A DNA stretch of 64,000 nt, from positions 372,001 through 436,000 of the forward strand of contig NZ_PYYB01000001.1 of the NCBI RefSeq assembly GCF_003044185.1, in the 5' to 3' direction. Each line of letters starts with the position of its first letter. The first letter of the stretch is position 1. Position numbers and translations under genes: made by a program. Under the pieces are notes generated by a model that was not told where the DNA came from, made no database searches, and saw only the letters and a list, made by a program, of their open reading frames with translations. The stretch is from Paraconexibacter algicola (GTDB lineage: Bacteria; Actinomycetota; Thermoleophilia; Solirubrobacterales; Solirubrobacteraceae). Below are positions 19,737 to 28,092 of this stretch, piece after piece.

Positions 19737-19746
19737 AGAGTAGCCT
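19737..19746. promoter_or_regulatory. overlapping divergent -10 elements (lipoprotein / serine protease)
   Basis: On the minus strand TACTCT (19742-19737) lies 6 bases before the lipoprotein GTG. On the plus strand TAGCCT (19741-19746) lies 9 bases before the protease ATG. They share two bases, so RNA polymerase cannot occupy both promoters at once. Confidence 0.35.
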
Positions 19747-19755
19747 GCGGGGTCG

Positions 19756-21381
19756 ATGTCGCGCGCACGCTGTCCGGTCGTCCTCGCGGTCCTGGCGGGC
19801 CTGCTGTCCGCCGCCGCGCCGAGCGCCCTCGCGGCGCCGTCCTCGTGGCGGATCATCGGCGGCACGAGCGTGCCGATCACCACCCAGCCGCACCAGGTCG
19901 CGCTCGTCGTCACCGGGCGCACGCCGTCGGCCGGCCAGTACTGCGGCGGCACGCTCGTCTCGCCGCGGATCGTCGTGACCGCCGCGCACTGCGTCGAGCT
20001 GCCCGGCTCCTCGACCTACCCGGGCGACGTGCAGGTGTTCGCCGGCCACGAGCGGCTGGACCAGCCCGCCTCCGGGCAGACCGTGGACGTGGCCCGCGTG
20101 TCGTTCTCCCCCGCCTGGGATCCCGTCTCCAACCGCAACGACGTCGCCGTGCTCGAGCTGGCACAGGACGTCGTCGACCCGCAGGCCCTCCCCGCCACGC
20201 CCGCCACCACCGCGGACGCCGCGCTGCTCGCCGCCGGGGCGGCGGTGACGACGAGCGGCTGGGGCAACACGGTCGCGAGCGGCACGCCCGCCTACCCGAA
20301 CGACCTGCGCGCGGTCGGCCTGAACGCGATCGCCGACGCGACCTGCAACGCCCCGTCGAGCTACGCCGGGGCGGTCGACCCCGCCTCGATGGTCTGCGCG
20401 GGCGCCCCCGGCAAGGACTCCTGCCAGGGCGACTCCGGCGGCCCGCTCGTGTCCGGCACGGTCGGCTCGTTCCGGCTCGTCGGGATCGTCAGCTGGGGCG
20501 TCGGCTGCGCCTCCGCCTCGTTCCCCGGCGTGTACACCGACCTCACCGCCCCGGCGATCGACGGCTTCCTCGCACAGCGCGCGACGCTGCCCAACCGCCC
20601 GAACTTCGCCAGCGCCACCGCCGCCGGGATCACGGGGACCCCACGGGCGGGCGAGACGCTCACCTGCACCCACGACGCCGGGACCGGGACCGGGCCGCTG
20701 ACCGTCTCCTACCTGTGGGCGCGCGCGGGTCGCACGATGTCCGAGGCGGACGTCGCGATCCCGGGCGCGACCGCCGCGACCTACGTGCCGGGCAGCGCCG
20801 ACGTCGGCCGCACGCTCTTCTGCCGCGTGCGCGTGACGAACGCGGGCGGCTACGCCGAGCGCTTCTCGGCCGACACCACGGAGATCCTCGCCGCGTCGAC
20901 CGCCCCCGCCCCGGCGCCGACCCCCGCCCCGCGACCGGCGGACACCACGGCCACACCGTCCCCGACGCCCACGCCGGCCGCGACGCCGACGCCGACGGCT
21001 CCGACGCCCACCACCTCGACGACCGTCCCGCTGGTCGACCGCACGCCGCCGACCGCGACGCTGCGGCGCCGCTCGTGCACCACCGTCGCCTGCACGCTGA
21101 CGCTGCGGATCACCGACCCGGCCGCGGTCGTGCCGCTGCGCTCCGTCACCGCCCGGGCGACCACGACGGTGCGCCGCCGCTGCGGCAGCGCGTCCCGGCC
21201 CCGGACCTGCCGCCGCACCGAGGCGCGCACCGTGGCCGTGCGCTTCCTCGGCGCCGACACCTACCGGCTGACCGCCCGCGGCCTGCGTCGCGGCGCGCGC
21301 TACCGCGTCACCGTGACGGCCACCGACGCCGCCAACAACCGCCGCATCCAGCACTTCACCGCGACCACGAGGAGGCGCTGA
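19756..21381 (+). CDS. secreted trypsin-like serine protease (S1A) with C-terminal beta domains
   Basis: This 541-residue protein has a signal peptide (1-27) and a very short propeptide that ends at R32 before IIGG, the usual chymotrypsin-fold activation site. The triad is H78 (TAAHC), the Asp of NDVAVLEL near residue 128, and the Ser of GDSGGP near 226; Cys residues match family disulphides. After residue 280 an Ig/PKD-like domain (GETLTC and WARAGRTMSEADV) is followed by a Thr/Pro-rich linker and a final beta module. It is secreted; substrate unknown. Its stop overlaps the next gene's ATG by one base. Confidence 0.88.
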   Translation: MSRARCPVVLAVLAGLLSAAAPSALAAPSSWRIIGGTSVPITTQPHQVALVVTGRTPSAGQYCGGTLVSPRIVVTAAHCVELPGSSTYPGDVQVFAGHERLDQPASGQTVDVARVSFSPAWDPVSNRNDVAVLELAQDVVDPQALPATPATTADAALLAAGAAVTTSGWGNTVASGTPAYPNDLRAVGLNAIADATCNAPSSYAGAVDPASMVCAGAPGKDSCQGDSGGPLVSGTVGSFRLVGIVSWGVGCASASFPGVYTDLTAPAIDGFLAQRATLPNRPNFASATAAGITGTPRAGETLTCTHDAGTGTGPLTVSYLWARAGRTMSEADVAIPGATAATYVPGSADVGRTLFCRVRVTNAGGYAERFSADTTEILAASTAPAPAPTPAPRPADTTATPSPTPTPAATPTPTAPTPTTSTTVPLVDRTPPTATLRRRSCTTVACTLTLRITDPAAVVPLRSVTARATTTVRRRCGSASRPRTCRRTEARTVAVRFLGADTYRLTARGLRRGARYRVTVTATDAANNRRIQHFTATTRRR

Positions 21382-22331
21382 TGGCGCCCGCGCAGTTCTC
21401 CGCCGAGTCCGACGACGACGGCCGCTTCGTCCGCCAGGTCAGCGCGTTCCGCGACCGCGTCACCGCCGACGGGTCCTCCGGCTACCCGGCGGCCGCCGGC
21501 CGGTACCACCTGTACGTCAGCCTCGCCTGCCCGTGGGCGCACCGGGCGGTCATCGTCCGCGAGCTGAAGGGCCTGCAGGACGCGATCGGGATGACGATCG
21601 TCGACCCGATCCGCGACGAGCTCGGCTGGCGCTTCCGCCCCGGCGCGGGCAGCGAGGCGCACCCCGCGCAGGCCGACCCGCTGCACGGCTGGGACTACCT
21701 CTCACAGGGCTACACGCAGAGCGACGCTGCGTTCGTCGGCCGCGTCACCGTGCCGGTCCTGTGGGACACCGAGCGCGGCCGCATCGTCAACAACGAGTCC
21801 TCCGAGATCATCGAGATGCTCGCCCGCGAGTTCGACGCCGTCGCGGCGAACCCCGGGCTCGACCTGCTGCCCGACGACCTCCGCGAGGAGATGGGCCCGC
21901 TGAACGACCGCATCTACGAGTACGTCAACAACGGCGTGTACCGGTCCGGCTTCGCGGCGTCGCAGCACGCCTACGAGGAGGCGGTGCTCCCGCTCTTCGA
22001 GGTCCTCGACGAGCTCGACGCGCGGCTCGCCGACCGCCGCTACCTGCTGGGCGACCGGCTGACCCTCGCGGACATCCGGCTGTTCACGACGCTCGTGCGC
22101 TTCGACGCCGTCTACGTCGGCCACTTCAAGTGCAACGTCCGGCGGATCGCCGACTACGCGCACCTCTCGGGCTACCTGCGCGACCTGTACCAGACCCCCG
22201 GGATCGCGCCGACCGTCGACTTCGAGCACATCAAGCGCCACTACTACGAGACGCACGACTCGATCAACCCGACCGGGATCGTGCCGGTCGGGCCGGAGCT
22301 CGACCTCGACGCGCCGCACGGGCGCGGCTGA
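21381..22331 (+). CDS. glutathionyl-hydroquinone reductase-like protein (GST Xi class)
   Basis: This 316-residue cytoplasmic protein has the YqjG/ECM4 signature SLACPWAHR with catalytic C50, then a thioredoxin-fold N-terminal half (VPVLWDTERGRIVNNESSEII) and an all-helical C-terminal half (GDRLTLADIRLFTTLVRFD). The family removes thiol adducts from quinones. GAGGAGG lies 6 bases before the ATG, and the ATG overlaps the protease TGA by one base. Actinobacteria usually use mycothiol instead of glutathione, so the thiol partner is open. Confidence 0.88.
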   Translation: MAPAQFSAESDDDGRFVRQVSAFRDRVTADGSSGYPAAAGRYHLYVSLACPWAHRAVIVRELKGLQDAIGMTIVDPIRDELGWRFRPGAGSEAHPAQADPLHGWDYLSQGYTQSDAAFVGRVTVPVLWDTERGRIVNNESSEIIEMLAREFDAVAANPGLDLLPDDLREEMGPLNDRIYEYVNNGVYRSGFAASQHAYEEAVLPLFEVLDELDARLADRRYLLGDRLTLADIRLFTTLVRFDAVYVGHFKCNVRRIADYAHLSGYLRDLYQTPGIAPTVDFEHIKRHYYETHDSINPTGIVPVGPELDLDAPHGRG

Positions 22332-24596
22332 TCAGCCGGGCAGGACGACCGTCACCACGGTCCCGCGGCCCGGCGTCGCGTCGAGCGTGAGCGTGCCGCC
22401 ACGGCGGCGCACGCGGTCGCGCGCCGCCGCCAGGCCGATGTGCCCCTCCGCGAGCGCCGCCGCCGCCCGGTCGGGCGCCATGCCGCGTCCGTCGTCGGCG
22501 ACCACGAGCACGTGGGCTCCGCGGCCGTCCGCGCCGAGCGTCACCGTGAGCCGCCGGGCCTGCGCGTGGCGGACGGCGTTCGTGACGAGCTCGCGCGCGA
22601 GACCGAGGATGAGGCCGCCGTCCGCGACGGCCGCGACCGCCGGGTCGATCGCGCGGACGACGAGCAGCTCCGACTCGGACTCCGCCTCCCGCACGAGCGC
22701 CTCGAGCGCCGTCGCCAGCCCCCCCTGCGGCGCGCGGTCGACCTCCTGCCGCAGCGACGCGCGGTCGAGCTGCGCCTCGACCTCGCCGAGCGCGAGGCGC
22801 GCCCGCTGCGCGCCGTCGGCGCCGATCGCCGGGTCGGCGGCCTGCGCGGCCTCCTCGGCGTCCTGCCGGGCGGTCAGCAGCAGCTGCAGCGCGTCGTCGT
22901 GGAGGCGGCGCGCGACCGACCGCCGCACCGCCTCCTCGGAGGCGAGCAGCGACAGGAAGGCCTCGCGGCGGCACTCCAGGAGGACCGTGGCGAGCGCGAT
23001 CGCCCGCTCGGTCGCGACGGCGAGCGCGACCGCGATGACGGCCGCGGCGCCGTAGCCGATCACGAAGGCCTGGTCCCAGCCGATCACCGCCAGCGTGCCG
23101 AGGCCGAGCCCGGCGACGAACACCGCCACGATCCGCGGCGCGAAGATCGACGCGTAGACCGGCGCGAAGCCGACGACCAGCAGCAGCAGCTCGTCGCGGG
23201 CCGGCCCCGCGAGGGCGACCGCGGAGACGATCAGCGCCGCGTCGATCGCGGTCATGGCGATGCGGCCGCGCACGGGCAGGGGGCGGCGGGCGATCGCGAT
23301 CTCCGAGGCGACGACGGCGACGAACCCGATCGCGGTGGGGATCCAGAACGAGGCGGCGCTCGTCCCGCAGATGAGCGCGATCACCGGCACGGCGAGCGCT
23401 CCGAGCCGTCGGGAGGCGCGCGCGGCGCTCGGGGTGCCGGGCGGGGGCGGGACCTCGCGTGCGGGCTCGTCCTCGAGGATCGCCGTCACGAGCCCGTCGC
23501 CGACGACCAGGACCGCGCCGGGGACGCCGAGCAGCCGCTCCCGCACCAGCGCCAGGCCGAGCTCGTCGAAGGCGGCGAGCGGCGCGCCGCGCACCGCGAC
23601 CTCGAAGCCGCGGTCACCGGCCGCGACCGTGACGGTCAGGTCCGCCGGGGCGCTCCCGTGGGTCGTGATCGCGTCGAGCAGGTCCCGCACGAGCACGAGG
23701 ACGAGGTCGTCGCGCGTTCCCTCGACGGCGTCGTCGACGCGCACCGCGATGGTGCGACCGGTCTGCTCGGCCCGTCGCGCGGCGACCGCGCCGACCGCGG
23801 CGCGCAGCGCGATCGGTCGCGCCGACAGCGCGTGCAGCTCGCTGACGAGGCCGCGGATGCGGCCGGCCGCCGAGCGCGTCAGCTCGGCGGCGCGCCCTGC
23901 GCCCCCGGGCAGGACGAGCGCGGTCCGGGCGGCGCGCACGTCGTCGAGCGCGCCGAGCCGCAGCTCGTCGACGGCGCGGTCGCGCTCGCGGGCGGCGGCG
24001 CCGTCGTGCGCCTCCAGCAGGCGCTCGCGGACCTCCGCGAGCCGGCGCATCCGCCCGACGAGGCGGCGGCGGTCCCGCACGAGCGCCAGGCCGACGGCGG
24101 TCGACCACGCCCCGACGACGAGGTTGACCGCGAGGCCGCCGGGGTCGTCCAGGCCGGAGGGGATCAGCAGCGCGCCGCCACCGACGCCGATCCCGACGAC
24201 GACCGGCGCGCGGAACGCGAACGCCATCGCCAGCGGCAGGACGCCGAGCAGGAGCCGCATGCGGCTGTCCGCGCCGCCCGAGGCCGCGATCCCCGCGGCG
24301 ACGATCGCGACGTCCACGGCGGCGAGCACCAGCGCCTCGCGGCGGCCGAGGCCGCGCCGGCTCATCCGCCGGTTCGTCGCGAGGATCCAGCAGATCGCGA
24401 CGGCGCTGATCGCCAGCGCCGGCTCCCAGGCGACGTCGGCGGACGTGAGCCCGAGCGCGATGCCGGTCGGCAGGGCCGCGAGGCGGGCGAGGACGAGGGC
24501 GCGCACGCCGAGGGCCCCGACCGCGTGACGGGGGTCCTCTCCGTCACGTCGCGCTCGAGGGGATCCATCCCCACCTGCCAAGGCTCCCGTGCCCAT
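22332..24596 (-). CDS. NarL-type sensor histidine kinase, internally duplicated, first half degenerate
   Basis: This 754-residue protein has two successive modules, each with 5-6 transmembrane helices followed by a kinase-like region. In the second module the HisKA_3 site is H566 (ARRLHDDALQ), the N box has N673 (ELVTNAVRHA), and DDGRGM (701-705) is the ATP-lid start. At the matching place in the first module (ELRLGALDDV) Arg213 replaces His, and the ATPase boxes are lost. TAGATT lies 9 bases before the ATG at 24596, supporting that start. No response regulator gene is adjacent, so its partner lies elsewhere. Confidence 0.85.
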   Translation of the reverse strand: MGTGALAGGDGSPRARRDGEDPRHAVGALGVRALVLARLAALPTGIALGLTSADVAWEPALAISAVAICWILATNRRMSRRGLGRREALVLAAVDVAIVAAGIAASGGADSRMRLLLGVLPLAMAFAFRAPVVVGIGVGGGALLIPSGLDDPGGLAVNLVVGAWSTAVGLALVRDRRRLVGRMRRLAEVRERLLEAHDGAAARERDRAVDELRLGALDDVRAARTALVLPGGAGRAAELTRSAAGRIRGLVSELHALSARPIALRAAVGAVAARRAEQTGRTIAVRVDDAVEGTRDDLVLVLVRDLLDAITTHGSAPADLTVTVAAGDRGFEVAVRGAPLAAFDELGLALVRERLLGVPGAVLVVGDGLVTAILEDEPAREVPPPPGTPSAARASRRLGALAVPVIALICGTSAASFWIPTAIGFVAVVASEIAIARRPLPVRGRIAMTAIDAALIVSAVALAGPARDELLLLVVGFAPVYASIFAPRIVAVFVAGLGLGTLAVIGWDQAFVIGYGAAAVIAVALAVATERAIALATVLLECRREAFLSLLASEEAVRRSVARRLHDDALQLLLTARQDAEEAAQAADPAIGADGAQRARLALGEVEAQLDRASLRQEVDRAPQGGLATALEALVREAESESELLVVRAIDPAVAAVADGGLILGLARELVTNAVRHAQARRLTVTLGADGRGAHVLVVADDGRGMAPDRAAAALAEGHIGLAAARDRVRRRGGTLTLDATPGRGTVVTVVLPG

Positions 24597-24605
24597 GCCC
24601 CTACC

Positions 24606-24611
24606 AATCTA
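24606..24611 (-). promoter_or_regulatory. candidate -10 element of the duplicated histidine kinase gene
   Basis: TAGATT on the minus strand lies 9 bases before the ATG at 24596. On the plus strand CAGACT (24633-24638) lies 6 bases before the GTG of hemW, so the 48-bp spacer holds two divergent promoters. Confidence 0.35.
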
Positions 24612-24644
24612 CGCCAGACCGGTGCGAGTCGGCAGACTGGGACC

Positions 24645-25868
24645 GTGCCCGCGCAGCTCCCCACCGGCGATCCCGCCCCGGCCGACGGTCGGCTGCCCGG
24701 CCCGGCGCGGGACCGCGTGGGCGACCGTCCGCTGGGGATCTACGTGCACGTCCCGTTCTGCGCCGCGCGCTGCGGCTACTGCGACTTCAACACCTACACC
24801 CCGCGGGAGGCCGGGGGCGGCGACGCGACCGAGGCGTACGTCCGCGCGGCGATCGCCGAGACCCGACTGGCGGCGCAGGTGCTCGGCGAGCGACGCCCAC
24901 CGGCCCGGACCGTGCACGTCGGCGGCGGAACCCCGACGCTGCTCTCGCCCGCCCAGCTCGGGCGGATCCTCGACGCGGTACGGGACGAGATCGGCGTCGC
25001 CGCCGGCGCGGAGATCACGGTCGAGGCCAACCCCGAGAGCGTCGAGGCGGCCTCCCTCGCCGCGCTGCGGGAGGCGGGCGTCGACCGGATCTCGCTGGGG
25101 ATGCAGTCGGCGGCGCCGCACGTCCTCGCCACCCTCGACCGCGCCCACACGCCGGGCCGCGCGGAGGCCGCCGCCCGGGAGGCGCGCGCCGCCGGCTTCA
25201 CCGTCGTCGGCCTGGACCTCATCCTCGGGACGCCGGGCGAGACCGACGAGGACTGGGCGCGCACCGTCGACGCGGCGCTCGCCACCGGGCCGGACCGGCT
25301 GAGCGTGTACGCGCTCACCGTCGAGCCGGGCACCGCGCTCGCCGCGCGCGTGCGCCGGGGCGCGGTGCCCGCGCCGGACCCGGACGCCGCTGCCCGCCGC
25401 TACGAGCACGCGGACGCGGCGCTCGCGGCCGCCGGCCTGCACTGGTACGAGGTCGCGAACTGGTCGACCGGCCCGGCGACCCGCAGCACCCACAACCACG
25501 GGTACTGGATGGGCGACGACTGGTGGGGCATCGGCCCCGGCGCGCACAGCCACGTCGCCGGCGTGCGCTGGTGGAACGTGCTGCGGCCCGCGAGCCACGC
25601 GCGGGCCCTCGCGGAGGGGCGCTCGCCCGCGGCGGGCCGCGAGGTGCTCGACGAGGAGAGCCGCCGGGTCGAGCGCGTGATGCTCGAGCTGCGCCTCGTC
25701 GAGGGCCTGCCCGCGACGGTGCTGCATCCCGCCGGGCGGGCCGCCGCGGAGCGTGCCGCCGCGGCCGGCCTGCTGGACGGACGGGCGCTGCGCGAGCGGG
25801 ACCGCTGCGTCCTGACGCTCCCCGGCCGGCTCGTCGCCGACGCCCTCACCCGCGACCTCGTCGACTGA
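24645..25868 (+). CDS. hemW: HemW-type radical SAM protein
   Basis: This 407-residue radical SAM protein is of the oxygen-independent coproporphyrinogen oxidase-like group. The cluster motif is C39-A-A-R-C43-G-Y-C46 followed by DF, in the typical HVPFC context. GGGTPT follows near residue 95 and the HemN C-terminal domain covers the last 120 residues. HemW is known as a heme chaperone or heme-insertion protein and lacks the extra Cys of true HemN. The GTG start is supported by CAGACT 6 bases upstream. In this heme-importing organism it may help deliver heme to apoproteins. Confidence 0.9.
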   Translation: MPAQLPTGDPAPADGRLPGPARDRVGDRPLGIYVHVPFCAARCGYCDFNTYTPREAGGGDATEAYVRAAIAETRLAAQVLGERRPPARTVHVGGGTPTLLSPAQLGRILDAVRDEIGVAAGAEITVEANPESVEAASLAALREAGVDRISLGMQSAAPHVLATLDRAHTPGRAEAAAREARAAGFTVVGLDLILGTPGETDEDWARTVDAALATGPDRLSVYALTVEPGTALAARVRRGAVPAPDPDAAARRYEHADAALAAAGLHWYEVANWSTGPATRSTHNHGYWMGDDWWGIGPGAHSHVAGVRWWNVLRPASHARALAEGRSPAAGREVLDEESRRVERVMLELRLVEGLPATVLHPAGRAAAERAAAAGLLDGRALRERDRCVLTLPGRLVADALTRDLVD

Positions 25869-25904
25869 CCGCCCCGAGTTCATCGGCCCGTTAGGGGCGA
25901 GGAG

Positions 25905-25910
25905 TACCGT
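25905..25910 (+). promoter_or_regulatory. candidate -10 element of msrA
   Basis: TACCGT lies 6 bases before the msrA ATG, consistent with a leaderless transcript. A GAGGAG-like run just upstream is too far from the ATG to be a good ribosome site. Confidence 0.4.
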
Positions 25911-25916
25911 CTGGAC

Positions 25917-26594
25917 ATGCTCTTCTCCCGCAAGCCCGCGACCATCCCCAGCGCGCAGGACGCCCTCCCGGGGCGCGACGCGGAGATGCCGGTCGCCGCC
26001 ACCCATCTCGTCACCGGTGCGCCGCTGAAGCCGCCGTTCCCGCCCGGCACCGAGGTCGCCGTCGTCGGCATGGGCTGCTTCTGGGGCGCCGAGCGGATGT
26101 TCTGGCAGACGCCGGGGGTCCTCAGCACCGCGGTCGGCTACGCGGGCGGTCACACGCCCAACCCCACCTACCGCGAGGTCTGCTCCGGCCGGACCGGCCA
26201 CACGGAGGTCGTGCTCGTCGCGTTCGACCCGCAGACGATCAGCTACGAGCAGGTCCTGAAGGTGTTCTGGGAGGGCCACGACCCGACCCAGGGCATGCGC
26301 CAGGGCAACGACGTCGGCACCCAGTACCGGTCGGCGATCTACACGACCTCGCCCGAGCAGGAGCGCGTCGCGCTCGAGACGCGCGACCGGTTCCAGGCGG
26401 CGCTGCGCGCGGCCGGCCGCGACGCCGAGATCACCACGGAGATCGCCCCGGACCGCGGCTTCTACTACGCCGAGGACGAGCACCAGCAGTACCTCGCGAA
26501 GAACCCGAACGGCTACTGCGGTCTCGGCGGGACCGGCGTCTCGTGCCCGGTCGGGGTCGGCGTCAGCGCGTCCCCGGACGCGTCCGTCGCCTGA
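25917..26594 (+). CDS. msrA: peptide-methionine (S)-S-oxide reductase MsrA
   Basis: This 225-residue protein is close to the usual length of MsrA, which reduces methionine-S-sulfoxide in oxidised proteins. The catalytic Cys is C54 in [10 protein letters not shown]201 and C210 ([12 protein letters not shown]) are the recycling cysteines that pass electrons to thioredoxin. The TGHTEVV and [13 protein letters not shown] blocks are conserved. There is no signal peptide, so it is cytoplasmic. It follows hemW by 48 bases and has its own candidate promoter. Confidence 0.95.
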   Translation: MLFSRKPATIPSAQDALPGRDAEMPVAATHLVTGAPLKPPFPPGTEVAVVGMGCFWGAERMFWQTPGVLSTAVGYAGGHTPNPTYREVCSGRTGHTEVVLVAFDPQTISYEQVLKVFWEGHDPTQGMRQGNDVGTQYRSAIYTTSPEQERVALETRDRFQAALRAAGRDAEITTEIAPDRGFYYAEDEHQQYLAKNPNGYCGLGGTGVSCPVGVGVSASPDASVA

Positions 26595-26621
26595 CCCGCG
26601 GTCCGGCATGATGGGCGGTCG

Positions 26622-27986
26622 ATGACCGCCCCGCTGTTCGTCCTCGGAGCGTCCGCCGACGGCGCCGACGTGCTCGCCGCCTCCCTGCGCGAGGTGGCGG
26701 GCGCCGCGCCCGTCGCGGTCTCCGACGTCGACGCGGACGGCGCCCGCGCGCTCGCGCGGACGCCGGGCGCCCGGCTCGTCGCGCCGTCGCCGTGGCTGGC
26801 CCGCACCGGCGCGGGCGAGGGTCCCTGGACGGCCGTGGACCTCGCCGCGCTGCTCGCCGCCCCGGCCGACGGGATGCGCGCGCTGTGCGCAGCCCTCGGG
26901 ATCGCCTACGACCAGGCGGCGCTCGGCCCCGTCGAGGACGCCGCGCGGCTCGCCGCCGGCCGCGACGGCGACACCGCGTTCGCCAGCACGTACACCCCGT
27001 CGATGGCCGCGGCGCTGCGCGCGCTCGGCGGGGCGCTCCTCGTCTCGACCTACCAGTCTGGACGGCTCGTCTGCCTGCGGGCCACCGAGGACGGCCTCAA
27101 CACCCACTTCCGCCCGGTCGACAAGCCGATGGGGATCGCGGTCGGCCCCGGGCGCTTCTCGCTCGGCACGCGGACCGAGATCTGGGACCTGCGCGACGTG
27201 CCGGGCATCGCCGCGCACCTCGACCCTCCCGGCGCGCACGACGCGTGCTTCCTCCCCCGCCACCGGCACGTCACCGGGGACGTCGCGGTCCACGAGATGG
27301 GGTTCGCGGGCGGCGAGCTGTGGCTCGTCGCGACCGCGTTCTCGTGTCTCGCCACGCTCGACGCGGACCACAGCATCGTGCCGCGCTGGACGCCGCCGTG
27401 GATCAGCGCGGTGGCCGCCGGCGATCGCTGCCACCTCAACGGGATGTGCGTCGTCGACGACCGCGTCCGCTACGTCACGGCGCTGGGGCGCACGGACGAG
27501 CCCCGTGGCTGGCACGCCGGGAAGGCGACCGGCGGGGTCCTCTACGACGTCGTCGCCGAGGAGGTCGTGGCGGCCGGGCTGTCGATGCCGCACTCGCCGC
27601 GCGTGTGGGACGACCGGCTGTGGGTGCTCCAGTCCGGCCTCGGGGCGCTCGGCGTCGTGGACCCGGCCGACGGGACCGTGGAGGTCGTCTGCGAGCTGCC
27701 CGGCTTCACGCGCGGGCTGACGATCGTCGGCGGCTACGCGTTCGTCGGGCTGTCGCAGATCCGCGAGACCTCCACGTTCGGCGACCTGCCGGTCGTGCAG
27801 CGGCTCGACGAGCGCCAGAGCGGGGTGTGGATGGTCGACCTGCGCAGCGGCGCGATCGCCGGGTTCCTGCGCTTCGAGGACCTCGTCCAGGAGGTCTTCG
27901 ACGTGGCGCTCCTGCCCGGGACCCGGTACCCGGAGATCGCGGACCCGTCGAGCACCGCGGTGGCGCGCACGGTCCAGCTGCCCTGA
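26622..27986 (+). CDS. TIGR03032-family protein with sulfotransferase-like N-terminal remnant
   Basis: This 454-residue protein matches the TIGR03032 (DUF4915) family from about residue 125: FASTYTPSMAAALRALGGALLVSTYQSGRLV, then a seven-bladed-propeller-like repeat with VHEMGFAGGELWLVAT and FSCLATLDADHSIVPRW. The function of the family is unknown. The first 110 residues begin FVLGASADGADVLAASL, reminiscent of a sulfotransferase start, and end with a helix like the sulfotransferase C-terminus (DGMRALCAALGIAYDQ). The core between them is missing. No signal peptide is present. Confidence 0.8.
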   Translation: MTAPLFVLGASADGADVLAASLREVAGAAPVAVSDVDADGARALARTPGARLVAPSPWLARTGAGEGPWTAVDLAALLAAPADGMRALCAALGIAYDQAALGPVEDAARLAAGRDGDTAFASTYTPSMAAALRALGGALLVSTYQSGRLVCLRATEDGLNTHFRPVDKPMGIAVGPGRFSLGTRTEIWDLRDVPGIAAHLDPPGAHDACFLPRHRHVTGDVAVHEMGFAGGELWLVATAFSCLATLDADHSIVPRWTPPWISAVAAGDRCHLNGMCVVDDRVRYVTALGRTDEPRGWHAGKATGGVLYDVVAEEVVAAGLSMPHSPRVWDDRLWVLQSGLGALGVVDPADGTVEVVCELPGFTRGLTIVGGYAFVGLSQIRETSTFGDLPVVQRLDERQSGVWMVDLRSGAIAGFLRFEDLVQEVFDVALLPGTRYPEIADPSSTAVARTVQLP

Positions 27987-28042
27987 GCCGGACCCGCACG
28001 CCGCGAAACGCGACAGTCGGTGCACCAGCCGTCGCAGCTCGG

Positions 28043-28048
28043 TAGCGT
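28043..28048 (+). promoter_or_regulatory. candidate -10 element of the first anchor-Q protein gene
   Basis: TAGCGT lies 44 bases before the ATG at 28093. Here the message has a leader, and GAGG lies just before the ATG, unlike the leaderless genes nearby. The paralogue at 31940 has the same layout. Confidence 0.35.
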
Positions 28049-28092
28049 GCCCGACGCAGGTCCAGGTCCAGCCCCTTCCTCACGAGGTCCCC

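Noticed and set aside
26622-26950. Functional sulfotransferase domain before the TIGR03032 part
   Set aside because: Only the first strand and last helix resemble it. The catalytic core and PAPS-binding loop are missing, so activity is not supported.
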